Below are positions 19,854 through 28,001 of a DNA stretch of 64,000 nt, piece after piece. The position numbers and the translations under genes are program-made. This DNA comes from Paucibacter sp. KCTC 42545 (GTDB lineage Bacteria > Pseudomonadota > Gammaproteobacteria > Burkholderiales > Burkholderiaceae_C): NCBI RefSeq assembly GCF_001477625.1, contig NZ_CP013692.1:2170001-2234000 (forward strand). The letters are read 5' to 3'. The first letter of the stretch is position 1. Every line of letters begins with the position of its first letter. The notes under the pieces are model-generated. The model was given only the letters and a program-made list of their open reading frames with translations. It did no database searches and was not told where the DNA came from.

Positions 19854-20891
19854 ATGAATTTTCAAATCACTGTGCAACCCAGCGGCCGCGCCTTCGAAGT
19901 CGAACGCGATGAAACGATTTTGGGAGCCGCCATTCGCGGCGGCATCGGCCTACCCTACGGCTGCCGCGACGGCGCCTGTGGCTCCTGCAAGAGCCGCTTG
20001 CTGGAGGGCCGTGTCATTCACGGCGCCCATCAGCCCAAGACCCTGACCGAGGCCGAAGAGGCCGACGGCCTGATCCTGACCTGCTGCGCCACCCCGCAGA
20101 CCGACTGCGTGCTCGAAGCCCGCACGGTGCCCGGCGCAGGCGAATTCCCTGTGCTCAAGCTGCCCAGCCGGGTGTTGAGTATGAGCCGACCCAGCGGTGA
20201 CGTCGCCATCATCAAGCTGCAACTGCCCGCCACGCAGAACTTCCAGTTCCATGCTGGTCAGTATGTGGAATTCATCTTGCGCGACGGCGCGCGCCGCAGC
20301 TACAGCATGGCGAATGCGCCGCACAACTTGGGCACGCCGGCCGCCATCGAACTGCACATCCGCCACATGCCCGGCGGCAAGTTCACCGACCATGTGTTCG
20401 GCACCATGAAAGAGAAAGACATCCTGCGCATGGAGGGTCCCTTCGGCAGCTTCTTCCTGCGCGAGGACAGCGACAAGCCCATCGTCTTGCTGGCCAGCGG
20501 CACCGGCTTTGCGCCGATCAAGGCCATCATCGAACGCATGCAGCACCTGGGCCTGGCGCGCCCTACGACGCTCTACTGGGGCTGCCGCAGCAAGGCCGAT
20601 TTGTATCTGCACGACTGGGCTCTGCAGGCGGCGGCCGATATGCCTCACCTGACTTATGTGCCGGTGCTGTCTGACGCCAAGCCCGAGGACGACTGGCAAG
20701 GCCGCAGCGGCTTTGTGCATCAGGCGGTGATGAACGACCTGCCGGACCTGTCCGGCCACCAGGTCTATGCCTGCGGCGCCCCCATCGTGGTTGAGTCGGC
20801 TCAGCGCGACTTTGTGGCGCAGTGCGGCTTGCCAGCAGACGAGTTCTACGCCGACTCCTTCACCTCGGAAGCCGACAAGCACGCCGCTTGA
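19854..20891 (+). CDS. 2Fe-2S ferredoxin-NAD(P)H reductase fusion (CDP-6-deoxy-delta-3,4-glucoseen reductase-like)
   Basis: A 345-residue flavoprotein. An N-terminal plant-type [2Fe-2S] domain has Cys37, Cys42, Cys45 (GCRDGACGSC) and Cys77/78. It is followed by an FAD-binding barrel (RRSYSMANAP, with the RxYS flavin motif) and an NAD(P) domain (LLASGTGFAPIKAII). The architecture matches AscD/phenol hydroxylase reductase-type electron-transfer proteins. Burkholderiales carry it outside sugar clusters, so the true partner oxygenase is unknown here. The downstream dioxygenase gene begins 40 bp later and may be co-transcribed. Start ATG 19854 precedes MNFQITVQPSGRAFEV. Confidence 0.87.
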   Translation: MNFQITVQPSGRAFEVERDETILGAAIRGGIGLPYGCRDGACGSCKSRLLEGRVIHGAHQPKTLTEAEEADGLILTCCATPQTDCVLEARTVPGAGEFPVLKLPSRVLSMSRPSGDVAIIKLQLPATQNFQFHAGQYVEFILRDGARRSYSMANAPHNLGTPAAIELHIRHMPGGKFTDHVFGTMKEKDILRMEGPFGSFFLREDSDKPIVLLASGTGFAPIKAIIERMQHLGLARPTTLYWGCRSKADLYLHDWALQAAADMPHLTYVPVLSDAKPEDDWQGRSGFVHQAVMNDLPDLSGHQVYACGAPIVVESAQRDFVAQCGLPADEFYADSFTSEADKHAA

Positions 20892-20931
20892 GCGGCACCG
20901 CCTTTTTGATGTTCACCGGAAGTTGTCGTCC

Positions 20932-21669
20932 ATGATGTTTGAACCGCCCTACGCATCGGCTGAAGCGTTCTCAGAAGAGCTGCGCACCGATGGCCACACC
21001 GTGCTGGCTCCAGCGAGCCTGCCTGCGGCTGTCGGCCTGAGCAGCAGCGAGTTGGATCGCCTCAAGCCCTTCTGGCAAGACCTGCCTGCTGATGCCTATC
21101 TGCGCGACGGTGGCCGCTACCGCTTCCGCCGCCATGCCTGCTTTGAGGCCGAGGGTTCGCAGTTGACCCAAGCGCCCCATCGCGCTCATTGGCAGCCGCT
21201 GGACTACAACGCCTTGCACGGCGGCATCGATCGCTGGTTCGCACCGATGGAGCCGGCCATGTTGGCTGACCCCGCATGGTCGACCCTGCTGCTGAGCTTG
21301 GCCCGCATTACGTCGGCGCTGAAGGGCAAGCCGGCGGATCAGGCCTGGTTCATCGAAGCGCATCAATTCCGCATCGACACCACCGACGGCATTGGCCGCC
21401 CCACGCCCGAAGGCGCACACCGCGATGGCGTCGACCTGGTAGCCGTGATGCTGGTGGATCGCCAAGGCATCAAGGGCGGAGAGTCGCGCGTCTTCGAGGC
21501 CCAAGGGCCTCAGGGCCAGCGCTTCACCATGGGCGCGCCCTGGACCCTGCTGCTGCTGGACGATGAACGGGTGATTCACGAAACCACGCCGATTCAGCCC
21601 GTCGCCGAGCATGGCTGGCGCGACACCCTGGTCATCACCTTGCGCGCTGGCGGCTTCCAGTCCTCGTAA
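20932..21669 (+). CDS. 2-oxoglutarate/Fe(II)-dependent dioxygenase family protein
   Basis: A 245-residue protein similar to the 2OG-Fe oxygenase group that includes bacterial amino-acid hydroxylases (isoleucine dioxygenase type). The candidate iron ligands are His and Asp in PEGAHRDGVDLV and a distal His in ERVIHETTPI; RDTLVITLR near the C-terminus would bind 2-oxoglutarate through Arg. The start is the first of two adjacent ATGs at 20932. Its position after the reductase gene and before leucine dehydrogenase hints at a free amino acid substrate, but this is inference. Confidence 0.78.
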   Translation: MMFEPPYASAEAFSEELRTDGHTVLAPASLPAAVGLSSSELDRLKPFWQDLPADAYLRDGGRYRFRRHACFEAEGSQLTQAPHRAHWQPLDYNALHGGIDRWFAPMEPAMLADPAWSTLLLSLARITSALKGKPADQAWFIEAHQFRIDTTDGIGRPTPEGAHRDGVDLVAVMLVDRQGIKGGESRVFEAQGPQGQRFTMGAPWTLLLLDDERVIHETTPIQPVAEHGWRDTLVITLRAGGFQSS

Positions 21670-21780
21670 TCCAGCGCTCATAAATTACACTGCCGGCACC
21701 CACTCGCCACAAGCGAAGGGGCCGCAAGAGGCACTTTCGCCTCTTTTTGCATCCGCATCACAAGTGCCAACTCGACATTC

Positions 21781-22887
21781 ATGAACGCTCATACCGACCT
21801 TGCCCGCGCCATTGCCGCGGCGCCCGCTTCCTCCATCCCCTCCTCCTTGTTCGGCCTGCCCGGCCTTGCCCGGCATGAGCGCGTGCTGCTGGCCGCTGAC
21901 GAGCAGACCGGCCTGAAAGCCATCCTGGCCGTGCACAGCACCGCCCGTGGCCCCGCCTTCGGCGGCTGCCGTTTCTGGACTTATGACAACGAGCTGGCTG
22001 CGCTGAACGACGCCCTGCGCCTGTCGCAAGGCATGAGCCTGAAGAACGCCCTGGCTGACCTGCCCTTCGGCGGTGGCAAGGCCGTCATCATCAAGCCGGC
22101 GGGCAACTTTGACCGCCCTGCCCTGTTCGCCGCCTTTGGCCGCGCTGTCGAGTCCCTGCAAGGCGCGTACATCACCGCCGAAGACGTGGGCACCACCACG
22201 GCCGACATGCTGGGCATGCAAGCCCAAACGCAATATGTCAGCGGCATCCCGCGCGCCGGCGCCTTCGGCGGCGACCCCAGCCCCAAGACCGCCTGGGGCG
22301 TGTTTGTGAGCATCCAAGCGGGTGTGCGCCTGCACCTGGGCCGCGAGTCCCTGCAAGGCGTGCGCGTGGCCTTGCAAGGCCTGGGCGCCGTGGGTTGGCA
22401 CCTGGCCGAGTTCCTGCACAAGGCTGGCGCCAAGCTGGTGGTGGCCGATGTGGACGCCGCCAAAGTGGCGCGCGCGCAAGCTGAGCTGGGCGCTCAAGCC
22501 GTGGGCGTGCTGGAAATCCTCAGCGCCGATGTGGATGTGCTGGCCCCTTGCGCCTTGGGCGCTTCGCTGAATACGCAAACCGTGCCCACCATCCGCGCCA
22601 AGCTGATCGCCGGCGCCGCCAACAACCAGCTGGCCACCGTGGCCGATGGCGACGCCCTGCAACAGCGCGGCATCTGCTATTTGCCCGACTATCTGGTCAA
22701 TGCCGGCGGCATCATCAGCGTGGCACGCGAGTACCGCAACGAGGGCGAAGAGTCGGCAGTGATGGCCGAAGTCAGCCGCATCGGCGATCGCGTGGCCGAG
22801 TTGCTGGACCGCGTCAAGGCGGGCGGCTCCACCCCGGCTCGCGTGGCCGACGACTGGGCTCGCTCCAAGCTCGTCAAGCCCGTTTAA
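21781..22887 (+). CDS. Leucine dehydrogenase / Glu-Leu-Phe-Val dehydrogenase
   Basis: A 368-residue NAD-dependent amino acid dehydrogenase. The active-site segment is LADLPFGGGKAVIIKP with catalytic Lys, and a second segment is EDVGTTTADM. The Rossmann motif in the C-terminal half is ALQGLGAVGWHLAEFL. The short length and sequence fit the leucine/valine dehydrogenase branch and not glutamate dehydrogenase. It is convergent with the livHMGF transporter operon, so uptake and deamination of branched-chain amino acids are neighbours. Confidence 0.88.
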   Translation: MNAHTDLARAIAAAPASSIPSSLFGLPGLARHERVLLAADEQTGLKAILAVHSTARGPAFGGCRFWTYDNELAALNDALRLSQGMSLKNALADLPFGGGKAVIIKPAGNFDRPALFAAFGRAVESLQGAYITAEDVGTTTADMLGMQAQTQYVSGIPRAGAFGGDPSPKTAWGVFVSIQAGVRLHLGRESLQGVRVALQGLGAVGWHLAEFLHKAGAKLVVADVDAAKVARAQAELGAQAVGVLEILSADVDVLAPCALGASLNTQTVPTIRAKLIAGAANNQLATVADGDALQQRGICYLPDYLVNAGGIISVAREYRNEGEESAVMAEVSRIGDRVAELLDRVKAGGSTPARVADDWARSKLVKPV

Positions 22888-22905
22888 GTCTGATCACACT
22901 CAGGC

Positions 22906-22938
22906 ACAAAAAAAGGCAGCCTACGGGCTGCCTTTTTT
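22906..22938. terminator. Bidirectional terminator between leucine dehydrogenase and livF
   Basis: AGGCAGC (22914-22920) pairs with GCTGCCT (22927-22933), with an A-run on the left and a T-run on the right. It serves both convergent genes. Confidence 0.88.
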
Positions 22939-22977
22939 CTTGGGCCTGAAGGGCATCAAGCCCCTCACCCATCAGCT

Positions 22978-23700
22978 TTACTCGCCCAGATAAGCCGCCC
23001 TTACCTTCGGATCATTGAGCAAGCTCATGCCCTCCCCGCTCATGGTGACCTCGCCGGACTCCATCACATAGCCGCGGTTGGCAATGGCCAGCGCGCGGCT
23101 GGCGTTTTGCTCCACCAGCAGGATGGTCACGCCTTGCTTGTGGATGTCGCTCACCACTTCGAAGATCTTGTCCACCATGATGGGGCTCAAACCCATGCTG
23201 GGCTCGTCCAGCAGCAAGACTTTGGGCTGGGCCATCAGCGCGCGGCCCATGGCCAGCATCTGCTGCTCACCGCCGCTCATGGTGCCGGCGAGTTGGTCTT
23301 TGCGCTCTTTGAGGCGCGGGAAGATGGTGAAGACTTTGTCGATGTCGACCAGGATTTGCGCCTTGTCGCTGCGGATGTAGGCGCCCATCTGCAGGTTCTC
23401 GGTGATGGTCATGCGGGTGAAGGTGCCTCGGCCTTCGGGCACCATCACCAGGCCTTGCTTGACGAGGTCCCAGCTGCCCTGGCCTTTGATGGCTTTGCCC
23501 ATGTACTCGACGCTGCCGTCGGCGATGGGTTGCAGGCCGGTGATGGCTTTGAGGGTGGTGGTCTTGCCCGCGCCGTTGGCGCCGATCAGGCTGACCAGCT
23601 CGCCTTGGCGCACTTCGAAGCTCGCCCCTTTGACGGCCTGAATGCCGCCGTAGGCCACCTTCAGGTCGCTGACCTTGAGCAATACATTGTTGTTCGACAT
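22978..23700 (-). CDS. livF: Branched-chain amino acid ABC transporter ATP-binding protein LivF
   Basis: A 240-residue ABC ATPase. Walker A is GANGAGKTT, the signature is TMSGGEQQMLAMGRAL and Walker B is VLLLDEPSMGLSP, the latter typical of LivF. The C-terminal LVEQNASRALAIANRGYVM is the H-loop region. It is the last gene of the livHMGF order. The second ATG (23700) gives MSNNNVLLKVSDL and is used here. Confidence 0.95.
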   Translation of the reverse strand: MSNNNVLLKVSDLKVAYGGIQAVKGASFEVRQGELVSLIGANGAGKTTTLKAITGLQPIADGSVEYMGKAIKGQGSWDLVKQGLVMVPEGRGTFTRMTITENLQMGAYIRSDKAQILVDIDKVFTIFPRLKERKDQLAGTMSGGEQQMLAMGRALMAQPKVLLLDEPSMGLSPIMVDKIFEVVSDIHKQGVTILLVEQNASRALAIANRGYVMESGEVTMSGEGMSLLNDPKVRAAYLGE

Positions 23701-23714
23701 GGTCACTGCTTCTT

Positions 23715-24494
23715 TTAATGGTTGGTGTGGCCCGCGCCCAGATAGGCTTCGATGACCTTCTCATTGCGCTGCACGTCGTAGGGCGTGCCTTCGGCGATTT
23801 GCTTGCCGTAGTCCAGCACCGTGACGCGGTCGCACAAGCCCATCACCAGCTTCACATCGTGTTCGATCAAGAGGATGGTGCGGCCGTCTTTGCGGATGCG
23901 GTCGATCAGCTCGCGCAGCACCACTTTCTCGGTGGCGTTCATGCCCGCGGCCGGCTCGTCCAGGGCGATCAGCTTGGGGTCGGTGGCCAGGGCGCGTGCG
24001 ATCTCCAGGCGGCGCTGGTCGCCGTAGCTCAGGGTGCGGGCTTTGAAGTCGGCGTACTTGCCGATGCCCACATAGTCGAGCAGCTCTTGCGCGCGCTTGG
24101 CAATGGCCGCTTCTTCCGCCTTGAAGCTGGGGGTGCGCAGCACCGCGCCCAGCAGGCCCGAGCCCGAGCGCACGTGGCGGCCCACCATCACGTTCTCCAG
24201 CGCCGTCATTTCAGCGAAGAGGCGGATGTTCTGGAAGGTGCGCGCAATGCCGGCCTTGGCCACTTGGTGCACGGCCTGCGGGGTATAGGGCGCGCCGCCG
24301 AGCTCGAACGTGCCAGCGTCCGGCGTGTAGAGCCCGGTGATGACGTTGAAGAAGGTGGTCTTGCCCGCACCGTTGGGGCCGATCAGGCCGTAGACCTGGC
24401 CCTTCATGATTTTGATGCCCACGTCGCTGAGGGCTTGCAAGCCGCCGAAGCGCTTGGACACGCCGCTGACGTGCAGAACGATTTGATCTGTCAT
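23715..24494 (-). CDS. livG: Branched-chain amino acid ABC transporter ATP-binding protein LivG
   Basis: A 259-residue ABC ATPase with Walker A GPNGAGKTTFFNVITG, signature TLSYGDQRRLEIARAL and Walker B LIALDEPAAGMN, all as in LivG. The ATG at 24494 is preceded by GAGGAGAAC, so I prefer it to the upstream in-frame start at 24512. It overlaps or abuts livM within a few bases, an operon arrangement. Confidence 0.95.
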   Translation of the reverse strand: MTDQIVLHVSGVSKRFGGLQALSDVGIKIMKGQVYGLIGPNGAGKTTFFNVITGLYTPDAGTFELGGAPYTPQAVHQVAKAGIARTFQNIRLFAEMTALENVMVGRHVRSGSGLLGAVLRTPSFKAEEAAIAKRAQELLDYVGIGKYADFKARTLSYGDQRRLEIARALATDPKLIALDEPAAGMNATEKVVLRELIDRIRKDGRTILLIEHDVKLVMGLCDRVTVLDYGKQIAEGTPYDVQRNEKVIEAYLGAGHTNH

Positions 24495-24508
24495 GTTGTT
24501 CTCCTCGC

Positions 24509-25594
24509 TCATTTCTTCGTCGGCACAGGGGCGGCCTTGCCATGCTCAGGGGCGGGCCACAGGCCACGCGGGCGGATCAGCATGATGCTGATCATGGCCA
24601 GGGCCACCAGCAGCTGGCGCAGGATGGCGGCGTCCAAGCGACCGCCGGTCATTTCTTGCAGCGGGCCGGCGGCGTAGCGCAGCACTTCGGGCAGGGCCGA
24701 CAGCAGCAGCGCGCCCAGGATCACGCCAGGGATGTGGCCGATACCGCCCAACACCACCATGGCCACGATCATCACGCTCTCTTGCAGGCTGAAGGACTCC
24801 GGGCTCACAAAGCCCTGGAAGCTGGCGAACATGGAGCCAGCCACGCCGCCGAAGGTCGCACCCATGCCGAAGGCCAGCAGCTTGAGGTTGCGGGTGTTGA
24901 TGCCCATGGCCTTGGCGGCGATCTCGTCTTCACGGATGGCCATCCAGGCGCGGCCGATGCGGCTGTTCTCCAGCCGGTAACAGATCAGCACGCTGAACAC
25001 CACCAGGGTCAGGAAGAGGTAGTAGTACAGGGTCACCGAGGGCAGCGTGGTGCCGAAGATTTCCAGGCCCTTGCCCAGGTCAACGCCGAAGAAGTGAATG
25101 GCGTCGATTTGGCCGATGCCGCGCGGGCCGTTGGTGATGTTGGCCGGGTGCTCCAGATTGTTCAGGAAGACGCGGATGATTTCACCAAAGCCAAGCGTCA
25201 CGATGGCCAGATAGTCGCCGCGCAGCTTCAGCGTGGGCGCGCCCAGCATGACGCCGAAGAAGGCCGCCAGGCCCGCGCCCAGCGGCACCACGATCCACAA
25301 GGGCGAGTGCAAGCCATCGGGGAAGGCGGCGCGGAAGGCTTCGAAGTTCTCGCTCAGGTGCGGGCTGCTCAGCAGCGCGAACATATAGGCGCCGACGGCG
25401 TAGAAGGCCACATAGCCCAGGTCCAGCAAGCCGGCGTAGCCGACCACGATGTTCAGGCCCAGGGCCAGCATCACGTAGAGCAAGGCCAGGTCGATGATGC
25501 GCACCGGGCCGTTGCCCAGCTGCTGCGCGAACAGCGGCAGCACCAGCAAGCCGATGGCCGCCAGGCCGAAGACGAAGAGTTTGTTCTTTTGCAT
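24509..25594 (-). CDS. livM: Branched-chain amino acid ABC transporter permease LivM
   Basis: A 361-residue inner-membrane permease with about nine to ten hydrophobic segments. The permease signature GEIIRVFLNNLEHPANITNGPRG is broken here into the conserved TLGFGEIIRVFLNN and NGPRGI pieces. AWMAIREDEIAAKAMGIN is the EAA-like loop that contacts the ATPase. The start at 25594 (MQKNKLFVFGL) follows AAGGAGAAC. Confidence 0.94.
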   Translation of the reverse strand: MQKNKLFVFGLAAIGLLVLPLFAQQLGNGPVRIIDLALLYVMLALGLNIVVGYAGLLDLGYVAFYAVGAYMFALLSSPHLSENFEAFRAAFPDGLHSPLWIVVPLGAGLAAFFGVMLGAPTLKLRGDYLAIVTLGFGEIIRVFLNNLEHPANITNGPRGIGQIDAIHFFGVDLGKGLEIFGTTLPSVTLYYYLFLTLVVFSVLICYRLENSRIGRAWMAIREDEIAAKAMGINTRNLKLLAFGMGATFGGVAGSMFASFQGFVSPESFSLQESVMIVAMVVLGGIGHIPGVILGALLLSALPEVLRYAAGPLQEMTGGRLDAAILRQLLVALAMISIMLIRPRGLWPAPEHGKAAPVPTKK

Positions 25595-25617
25595 GTTGGG
25601 TTCTCCTTCAGCCACGC

Positions 25618-26541
25618 TCAGGCACGGTCGGCCACACGCTCACCCAGCAGGCCCGAGGGTCGCAGGGTCAGCACCAGGATCAGCGCCACGAAGGCGAAGA
25701 TGTCGGCGTAATGGCTGCCCAGCACGCCGCCGGTCAGGTCACCCAGATAGCCCGCACCGATGGCTTCGATCAGGCCCAGCAGAACGCCGCCCACCATCGC
25801 ACCGGCCAAGTTACCCACACCGCCCAGCACCGCGGCCGTGAAGGCCTTCAGGCCCGGCATGAAGCCCATGGTGTGTTGCACCGTGCCGTAGTTGGCCGCC
25901 CACATCAGGCCGGCCACCGCAGCCAGAGCCGCACCGATCACAAAGGTGGTGGAGATGATGAAGTCGGGCTTCACGCCCATCAGGCCGGCCACCTTGGGGT
26001 TCTCCGCCGTGGCGCGCATCGCGCGGCCCAGCTTGGTGTGATTGACCAGCCACATCAGCGCGGCCAGGATCACCACCGTCACGCCCAGAATCAGGCACTG
26101 CGTCACCGAGATCACCGGGCCACCGAGGTCGATGGGAGTGGTGGGCAGCAGCAGCGGGAAGGGCTTGGGGCTCGGCTTCCAGATGATCATGGCCAGCGTC
26201 TGCAGCAGCAGCGACATGCCCATGGCCGTGATCAGGGGGGCCAGGCGCGGCGCATTGCGCAAGGGCCGGTAGGCCACCTTCTCGACCACAAAGTTCAGCG
26301 TCACGCAGGTCACCACCGCGCAGCCCAGCGCGATCAGCATCAGCGCCCAGCCCGGCAGGCCCGAGTCCGCCAGCGCCGTCACCACCGTCCAGCTCACCAT
26401 GCCGCCCACCATCAAGATCTCGCCATGCGCGAAATTGATCAAGTTGACGATGCCGTACACCATCGTGTACCCCAGGGCCACCAGGGCATACATGCTGCCC
26501 AGCACCAGCCCGTTAATCAATTGCTGGAAAAATGTTTCCAT
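25618..26541 (-). CDS. livH: Branched-chain amino acid ABC transporter permease LivH
   Basis: A 307-residue permease, first gene of the operon. It opens METFFQQLINGLVLGSMYAL, typical of LivH, and contains VEKVAYRPLRNAPRLAPLIT and the EAA-like loop RAMRATAENPKVAGLMGV. Start 26541 has CGGAG at a normal distance; an ATG 6 bp upstream is too near it. No livK/livJ substrate-binding protein gene is found in the window, so the binding protein must be encoded elsewhere. Confidence 0.94.
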   Translation of the reverse strand: METFFQQLINGLVLGSMYALVALGYTMVYGIVNLINFAHGEILMVGGMVSWTVVTALADSGLPGWALMLIALGCAVVTCVTLNFVVEKVAYRPLRNAPRLAPLITAMGMSLLLQTLAMIIWKPSPKPFPLLLPTTPIDLGGPVISVTQCLILGVTVVILAALMWLVNHTKLGRAMRATAENPKVAGLMGVKPDFIISTTFVIGAALAAVAGLMWAANYGTVQHTMGFMPGLKAFTAAVLGGVGNLAGAMVGGVLLGLIEAIGAGYLGDLTGGVLGSHYADIFAFVALILVLTLRPSGLLGERVADRA

Positions 26542-26602
26542 ATGCATCTCCGGTTTGGCTTGGGTGCCGGTTGGCCCCTTGCCCATTCAATGTTCGATGA
26601 GC

Positions 26603-26632
26603 AAAAAAAAACCCGCCGCAAAGTCGGCGGGC
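26603..26632 (-). terminator. Terminator downstream of host rarA
   Basis: CCCGCCG (26612-26618) pairs with CGGCGGG (26625-26631). On the minus strand the hairpin is followed by nine T residues. It separates the old rarA transcription unit from livH. Confidence 0.85.
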
Positions 26633-26813
26633 CTTGTTGGCCATCAAATCCTGCAGGCTCGCCGCAGATTGTAGGAGTCAGCCATGGCACGTTTCCGATA
26701 GTAAATACCCGTATCGACGCCCATGCAAACCCGGCACCTTGCACTTGAATTTCGGACCCGCTGCGCATGTCATAACGTGCCATTCAAGTAGTCTCCGCGC
26801 TGCCCGCCAATCG

Positions 26814-27771
26814 CTATTCCGCGCCAGCATCCAGCTCACGCAAAAAGGCCATTTTCTGGGCAATCTTGGCCTCCAGGCCGCGCGGCACCGGCTCGTACCA
26901 CTACGGCTCCGCCATGCCCTCGGGCAAATAACTTTCACCCGCCGCATAAGCGTGCGGCTCGTCGTGAGCATAGCGATAAGCGTGGCCGTGACCCAGCTCT
27001 TTCATCAGCTTGGTTGGCGCATTACGCAAATGCACCGGCACCTCGCGCGACTTGTCTTGCTTCACAAAGGCACGCGCCGCGTTATAGGCCTTGTAGCCTG
27101 CGTTGCTCTTGGCCGCGACGGCCAGATAAATCACCGCCTGCCCCAGCGCCAACTCGCCCTCGGGTGCACCCAAGCGCTCAAAAGTGCTGGCCGCGTCATT
27201 GGCGATTTGCATGGCACGCGGGTCGGCCAGGCCGATGTCTTCCCAGGCCATGCGCACGATGCGGCGCGACAAATAGCGGGCATCCGCGCCACCGTCCAGC
27301 ATGCGGCACAACCAGTACAGCGCGGCATCGGGGTTGGACCCGCGAACCGACTTATGCAAGGCCGAAATCTGGTCGTAGAAGTTATCACCACCCTTGTCAA
27401 AGCGGCGCGAGTTCAGGGTCAGGGCATTCTGGATGAACTCGGCATCAATCGTCTGCGTGCCGGCGGCTCCGGCGGCCGTGCTGGTTTGCTCCAGCAGATT
27501 GAGCAGGCGGCGCGCATCACCGTCGGCATAGCCCACCAAGGTGTCCAGCGCCACCGCGTCAAACTGCAGATGGGCGAGTTGCTTGCCCTGGGCCAGCGCC
27601 ACCAATTGCTTAAGCTCGTCCTCGCTGAGTGACTTCAGCACATAGACCTGGGCACGCGACAGCAGCGCGGAATTGACCTCGAAGCTGGGGTTCTCCGTGG
27701 TGGCGCCGATGAAGGTCACCAAGCCCGATTCGGCATAAGGCAGCAAGGCATCCTGCTGCGATTTATTGAAG
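26814..27771 (-). pseudogene. rarA: 3' fragment of host rarA, cut off by integration and carrying an in-frame stop
   Basis: This is the C-terminal two thirds of the host replication-associated recombination protein A (MgsA/RarA), an AAA+ clamp-loader-like ATPase acting at stalled forks. It starts at the attachment core with [17 protein letters not shown] and continues through [37 protein letters not shown] and AWEDIGLADPRAM. A TAG at 26901-26903 replaces the Gly codon expected in EPGWYEPVPRG; the homologous frame goes on to a second TAG at 26814. The start and Walker A lie 23.6 kb away at 51354-51701. Without a promoter or start codon of its own, and with the nonsense codon, it is a decaying remnant. 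GC-rich codon use matches the host and not the element. Confidence 0.93.
27762..27771. repeat. attL core repeat
   Basis: TTTATTGAAG, identical to 51354-51363. On the minus strand it is CTTCAATAAA, the rarA codons for Phe-Asn-Lys. Host rarA reading frame lies on its left and element DNA on its right. Confidence 0.88.
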
Positions 27772-27835
27772 ACAGGTAAGATCCTTTGCACTCGTTTTAA
27801 ATCAACGACTTGGAGTGCATATGAGTGGTGTAATC

Positions 27836-27918
27836 GCACAATACACCTCTTTTGATGCACAATTTTTCGCACCACAGATTTTGATTGTGCAAATTTGGGA
27901 ATGACCCGGCTTGCACAA
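27836..27918. repeat. Cluster of GCACAA(T) motifs, candidate integrase arm sites
   Basis: GCACAAT occurs at 27836-27842 and 27857-27863, inverted as ATTGTGC at 27884-27890, and as GCACAA at 27913-27918. All lie between the attL core and the integrase start. Spacing and orientation are those expected of arm-type binding sites or an autoregulatory operator. This is inferred from position. Confidence 0.5.
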
Positions 27919-28001
27919 CCCCTCAAGGGCCTCAAAAGGGATGGAAAACCACCCCGCTTGAACCGCCCCTCTAGGGACTCAAAGAACAGGAAGGATTCAC
28001 A

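Noticed and set aside
24542..26748. Large plus-strand frames across livM and livH
   Set aside because: They are His/Gln-rich shadows of the clearly conserved permease genes.
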